Shown piece after piece: positions 11,647 to 23,887 of a stretch of 60,000 nt of DNA. The stretch comes from Cryptomeria japonica (lineage: Eukaryota; Streptophyta; Pinopsida; Cupressales; Cupressaceae), in assembly GCF_030272615.1 (NCBI RefSeq), contig NC_081414.1:53279636-53339635 (forward strand), in the 5' to 3' direction. The translations under genes and the position numbers were made by a program. Position 1 is the stretch's first letter. Each line of letters starts with the position of its first letter. The notes beneath the pieces were generated by a model. The model made no database searches. It saw nothing but the letters and a program-made list of their open reading frames with translations, and was not told the DNA's origin.

Positions 11647-12760
11647 GAATGTCAATTGGGAAAGCAAGTTAGAACTTCTTTTAAGAGCATACATGATAAA
11701 TCTAATGATGTGCTTGATTTGATTCACACTAACTTATGTGGTCCAACAAGGACTAAAAGATTTCAAGGAGATAGGTATTTCATGCTAATAATTGATGATT
11801 ATTCTAGAATGATGTGGGTGAATTTTCTTAGGGAGAAGTCTGAAGCCTTTGAGAAATTCAAGATCTTTAAAGCAAAGGTTGAAACAAAAAGTAGATTGAA
11901 AATCAAATTTCTAAGATCAGATCAAGGCGGTGAGTTCACTTCTCATGAATTTCATAGTTACTATGAGACAAATGGAATTAGGAGACAATTATCTGCACCT
12001 CAGACTCCTCTGTAGAATGGAATAGTGGAAATGAAAAATAGAACCATTTTGGATGCAACATGAACTATGATGATGGAAGACAAATTGCTTCACATCTACT
12101 GTAGAGAAGCAGTGAGTACAACAGTCTACACATTCAACTGAGTTCACATCAAAGGTGAAATAGGTAAGACCCCTTATGAATTATGGTTTGGAAATACACC
12201 TACTGTTAAATATTTTAGGATTTTTGGAAGTAAATGATATATCAAAAGGGATGATTCAATTGGGAAGTTTGATCCTAGATGTGATGAAGGGATATTTCTT
12301 GGTTATTCAGTTCAAAGCAAAGCATATAGATGTTATAAAAAAAGATTGCGGAAAATTATGGAGAGCACTAATGTGAAAGTCGATGAGAAATACATAAATC
12401 AATCTATATCATATGATAGGGAACCAACAGTAGAAATGATCATAACTGAACAGGAAATGCCTCAACCGGTACAGGAAACTGAGACAGTTACACCAGTACA
12501 ATCAAAAAATTCAACTGTGACTGATGATTAGAGCAGTGAACCTTAAGTTCAGAAGACACCAAAGTATGTACGATTAAATCATTATGAAAATCAAAGCATT
12601 AGAGATAGGAACAAGGGAGTTATGACAAGAAGAAGACTGAGAAATGAAGGGGTATGCCTTATTTCTCAACTTGAACCGACATCTGTAATTGAAGCTTGTA
12701 AAGATAAACATTGGTTAAAAGCTATGGAAGATGAATTAGATCAGATAGAGAAGAATGAGA
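11647..12760 (+). pseudogene. Copia A integrase (middle part)
   Basis: This resumes the reading from 3917: GKQVRTSFKS ends the zinc-binding part, then DLIHTNLCGPTRT, LRSDQGGEF and NGIVEMKNRT form the catalytic core. The first catalytic Asp is Asn (codon 11731-11733). In-frame stops at 12013 (in PLxNG, where related copies have Gln), near 12061, 12138, 12235 and in the linker before RT show decay. The C-terminal core FDPRCDEGIFLGYS is recognisable. It ends in LDQIEKNETW at the target site of the solo LTR. Confidence 0.88.
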
Positions 12761-12765
12761 CTTGG

Positions 12766-14275
12766 TGGTGTAGGGGAACCTCTTCAACAAGTCATTCATG
12801 GATCAGAGGATGAGGAGAAGGTTATTAGGATCATTTTGAGTGTCTTTTGTTTGGGTATTTTCATGTTTTCAGTAAGGACCCCACCATGTAAACCAATGTC
12901 CCAAATTAGGCATCATGATAAGCCAATTTGGACAATTTGGTAAATAGGGGTAGAATGATGTTTGTTTTGATGTTTTATAGAATTTTATGGTGTGTAGGTG
13001 GTTTTTGGTTGATCAAAGTTGAGTGGATCCCAAACTTGGTTTGATTGACAACTTTTGTCAAAAATGCAACTTTTGAAAATGTAACTTTTGCAAGCAAAAG
13101 TGCAACTTTTCAAATTTCAATTGATGTAAGCCTCTCAATAGCTCCAAGCTCTTCAAAATTAGGCTAGAAACCATTTGGAGTAGGCCTATAAACCTTGTGG
13201 ACATGATTACCAAGGTTGGTGTGGTTGTTGATTAAAGTTTGAAGGCATAATAAGACTGAAAACTGAGTTTTTCACTGAAATTCTGAATTTGCTGTTTTGT
13301 ACGTCATTGTACGGATTGAATCTGATAAATTATTCATGGATTAGGTAAAGGATTGAGTTACCTCTTTTTTGGTGATGGTTTGAGGTCTTGATATTCTGGG
13401 AGTAGTGAGAACCCCTTGTTTTATTGACTGTAACCCGAAAAGCAAGGGTTTGGCTAGGGTTTTGACAAGAAATGATCATATCTTGCATCTCCCCCATCTA
13501 GAACTTATCTCCTTTGGTGGAATGCAAGATTGGTCAGTGTATTTTATGATTTTCATGGGTTTTTTCAAGGAAGGCTTGGCTGTGAGGAGCTTTAAGTGAA
13601 CCTAGGTAGGCATCTCCATGTGACTACCTTGGACAAAATTAGGACAATCACCCTAAAATCTCATAGCGATGGATTCTAGGCATGCAACCCTATAATTAGA
13701 GGATATTTATGATCCCTCACCTGCTCATGAAGTTGGTTTTTTAATTGAGAGTCTTGAAATTGGTGTTTCTTTGTAAATTAGGCCTAATCGCCCTAATTAG
13801 GTCTGTAGGCTTCTAAAGGGTTCAGACCCTTAGGTTGTAGATCTTGCCAATCCCTTTTGGGCATGAGTGTAACTCCATAAAGGGTATCTATAATGGTAAA
13901 TAGTTTGTCAGATTATGTGCACGATTTTGGAGTTAAGGGAAAAATACCCGCTAAATAGGGCTACTAGCCTAGGGGGTAGGTTTCCAAAGGAAGTATAGGG
14001 CATTGAAGCCAAAACCTAAAAACAAATATTTGGAATGGTTCCTAGGTATCATGAATTGACCAAATCCAAGGCCCCCAAGAGCAAGGGTCAGGGAGAGGTG
14101 TGTTGGCGATGTTGAAGCCATTTACTCATTTTGAGTAGGCGTTAGTCTTGAGTAGTGGAGAGTAGTTCAAACCCTTAAGGTGCGGAGTCCTTTTTTTAGG
14201 ATCCTTTCTATATTTTGAAGGGTCTAAACTAAGACTTTTGGACTTGTCCTTAGGTGTGAAAAAGGCTCTGCATCA
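12766..14275 (+). mobile_element. Solo LTR related to gypsy A
   Basis: A single 1510-bp LTR starting TGGTGTAGGGGAACCTC and ending CTCTGCATCA, with the perfect duplication CTTGG at 12761-12765 and 14276-14280. It shares many segments with the gypsy A LTRs, for example CTCTTCAACAAG at the start, and TTAGGCCTAAT followed by CCCTAATTAGGTC, but is more diverged. Such a remnant arises by recombination between two LTRs. It lies about 1.1 kb (of host sequence) from the gypsy A insertion. Confidence 0.95.
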
Positions 14276-14280
14276 CTTGG

Positions 14281-15501
14281 ACTTTAGTTCCCCGACCTAA
14301 AAATAAGAATGTTATTGGAACCAAATGGGTTTTTAGGAATAAACTGAATGAGGATGGTCAAGTTGTAAGAAACAAGGCTAGATTGGTTTGTAAAGGATAT
14401 TCTCAAATGGAAGGAATTGATTATGGTGAGACATTTGCACCTGTAGCTAGAATTGAAGCTATTAGACTATTTCTTGCCTATGCAACTTATAAAAACTATA
14501 AGGTCTATCAAATGCATGTTAAATGTGCACTTTTGAATGGTGAACTTGAGGAAGAAGTATACATTGAAAAACCTGATGGATTTTCACTGATAAGTGATAA
14601 AGATATGGTTTGCAGATTGAAGAAAGATTTATATGGATTGAAACAAGCTCCTAGAGCTTGGTATGCAAGGTTGGATAAATATCTTTTAAAGCTTGGTTTT
14701 ACTAAAGGTAGTGCTAATAGTAATTTGTATTATAAGATCACTAATGATGATATTCTGATTATTGAAGTATTTGTTGATGATATCATTTTTGGAGGAGAAG
14801 ATAAATTGTGCATGGAATGTCCTAATAATATGAAGAATGAATTTGAAATGTCCATGATTGGTGAGATGAGATTTTTCTTAGGTTTCCAGATTACTCAAAT
14901 TGACAAAGGCATTTTTATCTGTCAAACCAAGTATCTGAGGGAATTGTTGAAGAAGTTTGGTATGGATAATTCCAAACCGATAAGTACTCCTATGGTGACA
15001 AGTGAGAAATTATCTATCAAAGATACATCTACACTGGTAAATCCGACAAGGTATAAGTCTATGATTGGTGGCTTGTTATATCTAACTCAGACTAAACAAG
15101 ATATTATGAATGCAGTAAGTATTGTTTCAAGATATCAAAGTAATCCTAAAGAAAATCTTGAATATGTAGTAAAGAGGATATTCCGGTATTTGCAAGGAAC
15201 AACAAAATATGGCTCATGGTATTCTAGAGATGATGATTTCACTTTATGTGCATATACTGATTCAGATTGGGCACGAGATATTGATTATAGGAAGAGAACT
15301 TCTAGTGGAGATTTCTTTCTTGGAAATAAATTGGTTTCATGGATCAGAAAAAACAGTCATGCATTTTTTTATCTACTGCAGAAGCTGAATATGTTGCAGC
15401 AACAACTAAGTGCACTCAAGTCTTATGGATGAAGCAAATGTTGAAGGATATCAAGGTAAATTGTAGTGAACCGGTAGTTATCTACTGTGATAACTCTATA
15501 G
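14281..15501 (+). pseudogene. Copia A reverse transcriptase and RNase H N-part
   Basis: Text runs from [22 protein letters not shown] through the copia RT core: [32 protein letters not shown], and FVDDIIFGG with the two catalytic Asp. The other catalytic Asp, in the QMDVK motif, is His here (codon 14515-14517, QMHVK). RNase H begins with [21 protein letters not shown]. The frame is open from 14383 to 15432, then shifts, and the text CDNSIAI ends at the copia B insertion. It is dead because of the His change and the shift. Confidence 0.9.
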
Positions 15502-15506
15502 CTATT

Positions 15507-16980
15507 TGTTGACATTACATTAAGGTTGTTGGATATTGATGATATAATTGATAAAGGATGATTACTGTCTTAATAATATTATTTTGTCTTTGATGTCAAG
15601 CAATTGATTTTCTGATTCAGTATGATGTTGCCATATCTTAAAGAGTATGTTTTGGTGAGTATAAATATGTAGGTAAGAGACATAGAAAGAATATGAAAAT
15701 GAAGGGGAGTAATAAGCTATTCAATGGGCAACTATTACTAAGTTAGACAGTGATGAGATTATGCTATTTTGATTGTTTTGATATCCTATATATGTGTATT
15801 CAAAGACTGAATAAGAAGGAAAAAAGATTTCATGTAATAAAATGAGTAAAGGTTTGATACTGTTCTATTTTACCGATCAAGGAGCTAGTCGGTAAACACC
15901 AAGGTTATCAGTGTCAGTTAAAGAAGAAAGAATGTCTACTGAGTAAAGTTCAGTATTTACCGAGTATCAACCAAGTAGTAACAGAATGCATTGGATGAAT
16001 AAATACATTATTAAATGAAGGATGCCAATGAGCTGGAGATTTATAGATGATTGGAATGTCGTGCAAGAAGTTTGTTAAGGATCAACGGAAATGAAAATTC
16101 AAGAGTTGGATCTACAACATAGATTGAACGGTCATAACTGAGCACAAGTACCAAGGAAGGAATACAAGTTCCAAGGTAAGATAAAATGTTTTTCAGTTCG
16201 AAGGATTCAATGAACCTAGTCAAGTTTGAAGATCTGATGGCCAAGATTAATCATGGGAAATGTGATTAAGGAGATTAAGCGGTTAGGAATTGCTTATAAA
16301 TAAGGAAAAGATGATGAACATTGTAGGCGGGAAAATAGAAGAGCAGTGATACTGCAAAGGGAATTACCGAGTACAGAAGATTGAAGATCTGACTGAAGAA
16401 CAGAGTGAGAAGCCCAGCAAGGAGGAAGATAAGTCTTATGACAAGATTATTTTGAGCACATAGAGTCTACTTTAACATTTCAGATGTGAAGTTGTAGATA
16501 TATTTTATTACTATTATTTATTTTTGTAAGTGACAGGAAATCTCTTAATCGAGTGGACCTAACAGTGTTATTTGTAAATCCTCTAGCAAGGTAACATTCT
16601 AGATGAGTGTTTGAAATCCTTTGACAAGGTCACTTCTAACAAAGTGCAAGATTCTAATAGATCTAAGGGAAATCCCTTGATCGGGTCACATCTAGCAATG
16701 TGTTTATGTAATCTTTAACATGATTGGCTTTTAACCGAGCATACTCTAGAAGAGTATATTTTCTTTGTGGGTCCGAAATCCCACAGTGGTTTTTCCCTAT
16801 TTGGGTTTCCACGTTAAATTTGGTGTTGAATGTGTTTTTATGTTTCAAGTTTATTTTTTTATGAGTTTGAATGATTTACAATCATAGTTGCATATCATGT
16901 AAGTTCTACCGAGGTTGAATCTGAAGAATATGTTGCATTGTGAGTTTATCTGATTCACCCCCCCTCTCATCTAAGTAAGA
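15507..16980 (+). repeat. Copia B 5' LTR
   Basis: Begins TGTTGACATTACATTAAGG and ends CTCATCTAAGTAAGA. The 3' copy ends TAACTAACA, so the terminal CA is mutated here. The sequence is AT-rich. Differences from the 3' LTR are scattered single bases. Confidence 0.93.
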
Positions 16981-16994
16981 ATTGGTATTAGAGC
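16981..16994 (+). promoter_or_regulatory. Copia B primer-binding site
   Basis: ATTGGTATTAGAGC directly follows the 5' LTR. It is the initiator methionine tRNA site with one C-to-T change from TGGTATCAGAGC. Confidence 0.8.
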
Positions 16995-17024
16995 TTGGAC
17001 TCCGAAAGAAAAGTTTAAAGGAAC

Positions 17025-17954
17025 TTGAGGCAAGATCCGAAGATGTATAAAAGGGATGCACCAAAGCTGAACAAGTCAAGTTTCTCCACATGGCAGAAAA
17101 GGATGAAGCTGCACTTATTAGGAATTAGAGAATATGCAACATATTATCTAGAGAATGATTACACAACACCTAGCACCTACCCAATGACAATGGAAGAGAT
17201 AAAGGAAAAGCAAGAACATATTCAAGCAATGATTGAAATAACATCAACATTGACCGACTCAGAGTTTAATGATCTAGAAGGTTGTAATGATGCCAAAGCT
17301 ATGTGGAATAAACTTATATCTGTGTATGGTGGTGATGAACATGTTCAAAGAGCAAAAGTAGACAGTCTAAGAGGACAAATTGAATCCATGAGAATGAATG
17401 AAGGTGAGAACATAATCCAATACAATACAAGGTTAAAGGAAACTATCAATAAAATCAAAGGAGCAAGAGGAACTATTGAAGAAAAGGATGTAACAAGTAA
17501 GTTGCTGAAAACACTTCTACCTACTTATGCCATTCGAGTCTCTACAATTAATGAATTAAGGTCTGTACCAAACATGCCAGTCTCTTTGGATGCTACTATC
17601 GGTAAGCTAAATGCTTTTGAGTTGAGTAATTTTGATAATAGTGGGTCTTCGGTTAACAAAGTTGAATCTGCATTCAGTTCTTTTCATCTTGATGAATCTA
17701 ATGATTACAATGATAGAATGTATAAGTATGCTGAAGGAAATCACAGTGGAGCAAGTGAGAGATTTCACAAAAACATGGAAGAAGTACACAAACTATATGA
17801 GGAAATCAGAAAGCAAGAAGAATTTGAAGCATTATTGGCCAGAAGGTTACCAAGAGGCAAAGGTAAGTATAAAGGAAAGTTACCTTTGAAATGTTTTAAC
17901 TGTGATAAAATTGGACATATGGCTTCAGAAGGAGAGATAGAAAGACATGCCTAA
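17025..17954 (+). pseudogene. Copia B Gag
   Basis: About 300 residues: a capsid-like region (KLNKSSFSTWQKRMKLHL, DAKAMWNKLISVYGG, LRGQIESMRMNEGENI, TSKLLKTLLPTYAIRVSTI) and a C-terminal zinc knuckle that starts CFNCDKIGHMAS. The last Cys of the knuckle is lost because the frame shifts right there. After the stop at 17952 the other frame continues with the acidic linker and protease. Gag would package RNA in the particle. The first ATG of this frame (17025) lies about 30 bases after the primer site. Confidence 0.85.
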
Positions 17955-19390
17955 TAGTTGATGAGGAATCCAATGATGATAAATATAATGGGACTGAGTC
18001 AGAGGAAGTTGTATATGTGGCTATCAAAGATGGATCAGATGAAGAAATGTATGAAGAAAAAGCCTTAATATCACACATAAATAAAAATGATTCTTGGATC
18101 ATAGATAGTGGATGCTCACATCACATGACAAGTGATAAACACAAGTTTGTTAATTTAGAAGATTATGATGGAGGTTATGTAAGATTTGGTAATGATGTAT
18201 CATGTCTTGTGAAAGGTAAAGGATCTATCACACTTCTTGACAATGCTAAATGTGATGATGTATATTGGGTTGAAGGTCTGAAATACAATTTGTTGAGTGT
18301 AGCACAACTAAACAATACAAGATACCAAATAGAATTTCAAAAAGGGATTGTCAAAGTTAATGACAAACATGGAAAGTTGGCTGCTACCGGGACTCAAACA
18401 AGAGGTAATACATTTCATCTTGACTCAACTCAGAACAATTGTCTGTGTGCAAAAATAGACGATACCTAGTTATGGCATAAAAGGTTTTGTCATGTAAATT
18501 TTGATAACCTGATCAAAATAAGTAAGAAACACCGAGTAAGAGGTCTACCGAGCTTGGAAAAACCCAAGAATGCTATATGCCGAGGATGCCAGATGGGTAA
18601 GATGACAAAATCAAGCTTTACAAGTAAGTCTTACACTTCTAAAGGAATTTTAGATCTTGTACACACTGATCTTTGTAGTCCTATGAAAGTTCAAATTTAT
18701 TATGGTGATAAATATTTCATATTATTTGTGGATGATTACTCAAGGATGATGTCAGTTATGTTTTTAAAAGAGAAATCAGAAGCCTTTCAAATGTTCAAAT
18801 GGTATAAGGCAAGAGTTGAAAAAGAAACAGGAAGATAGTTGAAATGTCTAAGATCTGATAGAGGAGGAGAGTTTATTTCAGATGAATTTAACTTATTTTT
18901 CAATGATCATGGTATAAAGAGACAAGTGTCTGCACCAAGAACACCACAACAAAATGGGATAGTTGAAAGAAAAAATAGATCAATTGTAGATTGTTCCAGA
19001 ACCTTGATGATAGAGAAGAGAGTACCTCAAATATTTTGGAGAGAAGTAATAGGCACTGCAGTTTACACCATGAACCAAGTACAACTAAAGAAGGGAACTA
19101 TGAAGACACCATATGAACTCTGGTATGACAAGACACCAGATGTAAGTTATTTAAAATAAATTTGGAAGTAGATGTTATGTTCACAAAGATGACAAAAATG
19201 GAAAATTTGACCAGAAAAGAAAGGAAGGAACATTTCTTGGTTATTCCTCTAGGAGTAAAGCATTTAAATGTCTGATCAAATCATCTAATAAAATAGTGGA
19301 AAGTACAAATGTGAAAATTGATGAATTTGCAGAAAGGAATGATGAAGGAAACTCCAAAGAACCAGAAGATTATGAAGAGTTTGTATATGT
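17955..19390 (+). pseudogene. Copia B protease and integrase (broken)
   Basis: Protease motif SWIIDSGCSHHMTSDK has Asp-Ser-Gly intact. Pre-integrase follows with KYNLLSVAQL and, after a TAG at 18467 where related copies have Trp, LWHKRFCHVNFD. The integrase core keeps DLVHTDLCSPM, LRSDRGGEF and NGIVERKNRS, so all three catalytic acids remain. A TAG at 18836, a frameshift near 19157 (YLK then shifted text with SRCYVHK-type sequence) and a TAA at 19393 break it. Confidence 0.87.
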
Positions 19391-21134
19391 ATAACCGAGA
19401 ATTCTAATCGAGAAAGCCGATGAAGAAAATACTCAGTTACTGAGTGATGAAGAAGATCATACAGAGCCTATCGAGCCTATATTAGCAAAATATGTCAGAA
19501 GAAATCATGAATCAAGTCAGATTATAGGAGATAAGGATGCTCCAGTGATGACAAGGAACAAATTGAGATGGAACACATGTTTGATATCCAAGTTTGAACC
19601 GAGGATAGTAAAAGAGGCATTAAGCAATGATGATTGGGTGAATGCTATGATAGAAGAGATTGAACAAATCAAGAAAAATGAAACATGGACACTGATCCCA
19701 AGACCAAAAGAGAAAAATGTAATCGGTACAAAGTGGATTTTTTGAAATAAGCTAAATGAAAAAGGTGAGGCCATTCAGAATAAAGCAAGACTAGTTTGTA
19801 AAGGTTATGCTCAAGAAGAAGGAATAGACTATGGTGAGACTTTTGCACTTGTGGAAAGACTTGAGGGAGTGAGAACATTGTTGGCATATGCTACTTTCAA
19901 AAATTTCAAGGTATATCAAATGGATGTTAAATCTGTATTTTTGAATGGTATACTAGAAAAAGAAGTCTATATTGAACAGCCTGAAGGATTTATTGAAGAG
20001 AAGAATAAAGATCAAGAATGTAAGTTGAACAAAGCTTTATATGGCCTAAAGGAAGCACCTAGAGCATGGTATGAAAGGTTACACTCTTACTTAATCAAGA
20101 TTGGATTTATGAGGACTAGTGAAAATAGCAACATGTATATGAAGAATGATGAGGATAGTGGAATACTGATTTCGGCCATATTTGTTGATGATATTATTTT
20201 TTATGGAAATGATTCTTTATGCAAGAACTTTGGAAATGAAATGTGCAAAGAATTTGAGATGTCATTAATCAGTGAAATAAAGTATTTTATAGGTTTATAG
20301 ATACAGCAAATGAAAAATGGGATTTCATTACTCAATCCAAGTATATAAAGGAAATCTTGAAGAAATTTGGAATGGAGGATTCTAAACCTGTAAGTACTCC
20401 TATGACTACTAATTGTAAACTATTAAAGAATGATGAATCTGCATCTGTTGATGAGACACTTTACCGATCTATGATTGGAAAGTTGCAATATGTAGTTCAC
20501 AACAGGCCTGATATAGCACATGCAGTAGGTATAGTTGCAAGATTTTCTGCAGATTCCAAAGAAACCCATATGACAACAATCAAGAGAATTTTTCAGATAC
20601 TTAAGAGGCACTCAAGATTATGGATTACTAGATAAAAAGAGGAATGATTTTGACTTAAAAGTCTATACTGATGCTAATTGGGCAGGAAATATTGATGACA
20701 GGAAAAGCACAAGCAGTGGAGATTTCTTTTTGGGAGAAAGACTAGTGAGTTGGCTTAACAAGAAATAAGGATGCATTTCACAGTCAACAACTGAAGCTGA
20801 ATATGTCGCAGTAGCATTGAATTGTACCAATATAGCATGGATCAAACAACTGCTGGAAGGTATGAATGAGACAGTTACCGAGCCAGTAACTATATTTTGT
20901 GATAATACAAGTGCTATTAACATTTCAAAGAATCTGGCGATGCACTCTAAGACAAAGCATATCTCTATAAAGTATCATTATCTAAGAGAAGAAGTTCAAG
21001 AAAAGAAAGTTGTGCTGGAATATGTTAGCACAAAGGAACAATTAGTAGACATCTTCACAAAGCCACTGCCAAGGGACACTTTTGAGTATCTCAGAAGTAA
21101 GCTAGGGGTCCTACCTCTATCTTGTACTCACTGA
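19391..21134 (+). pseudogene. Copia B reverse transcriptase and RNase H (broken)
   Basis: RT is recognisable from [19 protein letters not shown] through [52 protein letters not shown] and IFVDDIIF. The catalytic Asp residues are present. RNase H has VYTDANWAGNIDDRKSTSSG, TEAEYVA and FCDNTSAINISKN, ending TKHISIKYHYLREEVQEK and LVDIFTKPLPRDTFEYLRSKLGV. Stops at 19743 (TGA), 20298 (TAG, in LxIQQ where Gln is expected) and 20767 (TAA) and frameshifts near 20310-20340 and 20600 disable it. Confidence 0.88.
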
Positions 21135-21504
21135 CAGAGTTCGGTGAAAGCATCAATTCTATGACTCTACAGAATACTATTTGTGAGTTGATGTTGATTT
21201 ACACACTTTAGGATGTTGTCTAAAGTTGTGCAGGAAATAGTGAATGAAGACAAGATGCTCTGACCGAGACTAAGATGATACATTTGTATATGTTTTAACA
21301 AGCATGGAAATTACTTCACAGGGGAAGTAATCATGGATTAGTTTTACTTTTGGCATTGTTGTCAAAGGGGGAGAAGACTAATGATAGGGGAAGAAGATCA
21401 TATGAGAAGTTTACAGCTCAAGGTTAATAGGAGAAGAATGATAGTAGTCCGAATCAATTGGAAGAAATCAAGTTTGTAATGCCATCAATGCCAAAGGGGG
21501 AGAT
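21135..21504 (+). other. Copia B 3' untranslated region with polypurine tract
   Basis: Non-coding sequence between the end of pol and the 3' LTR. The polypurine tract AAAGGGGGAGA at about 21493-21503 abuts the LTR and would prime plus-strand DNA. A second similar tract (CAAAGGGGGAGAAG) lies near 21364, and a weaker one (ATAGGGGAAGAAG) near 21385. Confidence 0.8.
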
Positions 21505-22981
21505 TGTTGGCATTACATTAGGGTTGTTGGAGATTGATGATATAATTGATAAAGGATGATTACTGTCTTAATAATATTATTTTGTCATTGATGTCAAGCA
21601 ATTGATTTTCTAATTCAGTATAATGTTGCCATATCTTAAAGAGTATGTTTTGATGAGTATAAAGATGTCGGTAAGTGACACAGAAAGAATGTGAAAATGA
21701 ATGGAAGTAATAAGTTATTCAATGGGAAACTATTACCAAGTTAGACAGTGATGAGATTATGTTATTTTGATTGTTTTGATATCTTATATATGTGTATTCG
21801 AAGACTGAATAAGAAAGAGAAAAAATTTCATGTAATAAAATGAGTAAAGGTTTGATACTGTTCTATTTTACCGAGCAAGGAGCTAGTCTGTAAACACCAA
21901 GGTTATCAGTGTTAGTTAAAGAAGAAAGAATGTCTACTGAGTAAAGTTCAGTATTTACCGAGTATCAACCGAGTAGTAACAGAATGCATTGGATGAATTA
22001 ATACATTATTAAATGAAGGATGCCAATGAGCTGGAGATTTATAGAAGATTGGAATATCATGCAAGAAGTTTGTTAAGGATCAACGACAATGAAAATTCAA
22101 GAGTTGGATCTACAACACAGATTGAACGGTCATAACCGAGTACAAGTACCAAGGAAGGAATACAAGTTCCAAGGCAAGATAAAATGTTTTTCAGTTCGAA
22201 GGATTCAATGAACCTAGTCAAGTTTGAAGATCTGATGGCCAAGATTAATCATGGGAAATGTGATTAAGGAGATTAAGTGGTTAGGAATTGCTTATAAATA
22301 AGGAAAAGATGATGAACATTGTAGGCGGACAAATAGAGGAGCACTGATACTGCAGAGGTGATTACCAAGTAGAGAAGATTGAAGATTTGACTGAAGAACA
22401 GAGTGAGAAGCCCAACAAGGAGGAAGATAAGTCTTATGACAAGATTATTTTGAGCACATAGAGTCTGCTTTAACATTTCAGATGTGAAGTTACAGATATA
22501 TTTTATTACTGTTATTTATTTTTGTAAGTGACAAGAAATCTCTTAACCGAGTGAACCTAACAGTCTTATTTGTAAATCCTCTAGCAAGGTAACATTCTGA
22601 ATGAGTGTTTGAAATCCTTTGACAAGGTCACTTCTAACCAATTGCAAGTTTGTAATAGATCTGAGGGAAATCCCTTGACCGGGTAACATCAATTGCAATG
22701 TGTTTATGTAATCTTTAACAAGATTGGCTTTTAACTGAGCATACTCTAGAAGAGTATATTTTCTTTGTCGGTCCAAAATCCCACAGTGGTTTTTCCCTAT
22801 TTGGGTTTCCACATTAAATCCGGTGTTGAATGTGTTTTGATGTTTCAAGTTTATCTATTTATGAGTTTGAATGATTTACAGGCATAGTTGCATATCAAGT
22901 AAGTTCTACAGAGGTTGAATCTGAAGAATATATTGCATTGTGAGTTTATCTGATTCACCCCTCCCTCTCATCTAACTAACA
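21505..22981 (+). repeat. Copia B 3' LTR
   Basis: Begins TGTTGGCATTACATTAGGG, ends CATCTAACTAACA, 1477 bp, followed by the CTATT duplication at 22982-22986. Confidence 0.94.
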
Positions 22982-22986
22982 CTATT

Positions 22987-23202
22987 GACATGTCTAATAA
23001 TTTGGTATTTCACTCTAAGACTAAGCATATATCAATAAAATATAACTTTCTGAAGGACAAGGTAGAAGGAAAGGAAGTAAAATTGGTTTATGTAAACACT
23101 AAAGAGTAGATTGCAGATATATTCACTAAACCGCTATCTAAGGAATCATTTGAGTATTTGAGAGACAGGTTAGGGGTTGCTGCCCCTCCGATAGAGACTT
23201 GA
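22987..23202 (+). pseudogene. Copia A RNase H C-terminus
   Basis: Continues the reading broken at 15501: DMSNNLVFHSKTKHISIKYNFL, then KLVYVNTKE, a TAG at 23107 where copia B has Gln (TKEQLVD), and IADIFTKPLSKESFEYLRDRLGV, ending at a natural-looking stop at 23200. It matches the C-terminus of copia B's polyprotein closely. Confidence 0.87.
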
Positions 23203-23545
23203 TTGATGCAGTATGTCATCAGTTTGACATGCATTATCTTGAGATATTATTCATTTCGACATTGATGAGTGGTGCTACTACTCAGGAGTAGTCAGCTTTG
23301 AGATTCAGAGGTTTATATTCTTGCTTTGATATTTTTGTCAAATTTCTGGCATTGATGTCAAAGGGGGAGAGATATTCATGTGAAAAATAAATTAAAAACT
23401 TTACAGGGATACTATTCATAGGGGGAGAGTTATTGATATTTAGGAGATTGTTGGTTGTCTTCAACAGGGGGAGACTTGTTTGGCATTTCTTGGTAATTAG
23501 ATGTTTTTCACATCTAGTTTTGTCATCAATGTCAAAGGGGGAGAT
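23203..23545 (+). other. Copia A 3' untranslated region with four polypurine-like tracts
   Basis: No coding sequence. AGGGGGAGA-type tracts occur at about 23360-23370, 23420-23430, 23466-23474 and 23534-23544. The last one touches the LTR and is the expected plus-strand primer. The first and last share the longer context GATGTCAAAGGGGGAGA or AATGTCAAAGGGGGAGA, so they look like copies of one another. Confidence 0.78.
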
Positions 23546-23887
23546 TGTTGGCATTATGGATGAATTAATTATGTGTTACATTGATGTTTTTTCATTGATG
23601 TCAACACTAGCTATTATGGTTGGTTATTGACAGACAGGTTTTGGTTACCGACAGATAGGTATTGGTTACCGGTAGAAGATCTAGTGTTACTAACAGAAAG
23701 GACTATCTGTTGGACACTTCTGGCATGTTTGGATAGATGGAGTATATTTGATTTTACGTTTTACATTATTTTGGAGCATGTTTTGGTCATTTGGTATTGA
23801 ATTGGTGATCAGATGCTATCATACACTCTTGTAAACCCTTACCGGCATGGGTTTAAGGTTTAACCGACAGAGCTTTCACTAAGAAAT
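23546..23887 (+). repeat. Copia A 3' LTR, first piece
   Basis: Begins TGTTGGCATTATGGATG after the polypurine tract and is cut at 23887 by gypsy B. The LTR of copia D starts with the similar TGTTGGTATTATGGATG when read on its own strand, so A and D are relatives. The continuation is at 32841. Confidence 0.85.

Larger units (their letters stand above)
15507..22981 (+). mobile_element. Copia B: full-length Ty1/copia element
   Basis: LTRs at 15507-16980 (1474 bp) and 21505-22981 (1477 bp) begin TGTTGRCATTACATT; the 3' copy ends in CA and the 5' copy in a mutated GA. The perfect 5-bp duplication CTATT lies at 15502-15506 and 22982-22986, inside the RNase H of copia A. Primer site, Gag with zinc knuckle, protease, integrase, RT, RNase H and polypurine tract follow in copia order. 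Several stops and frameshifts make it non-autonomous now. Confidence 0.95.
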
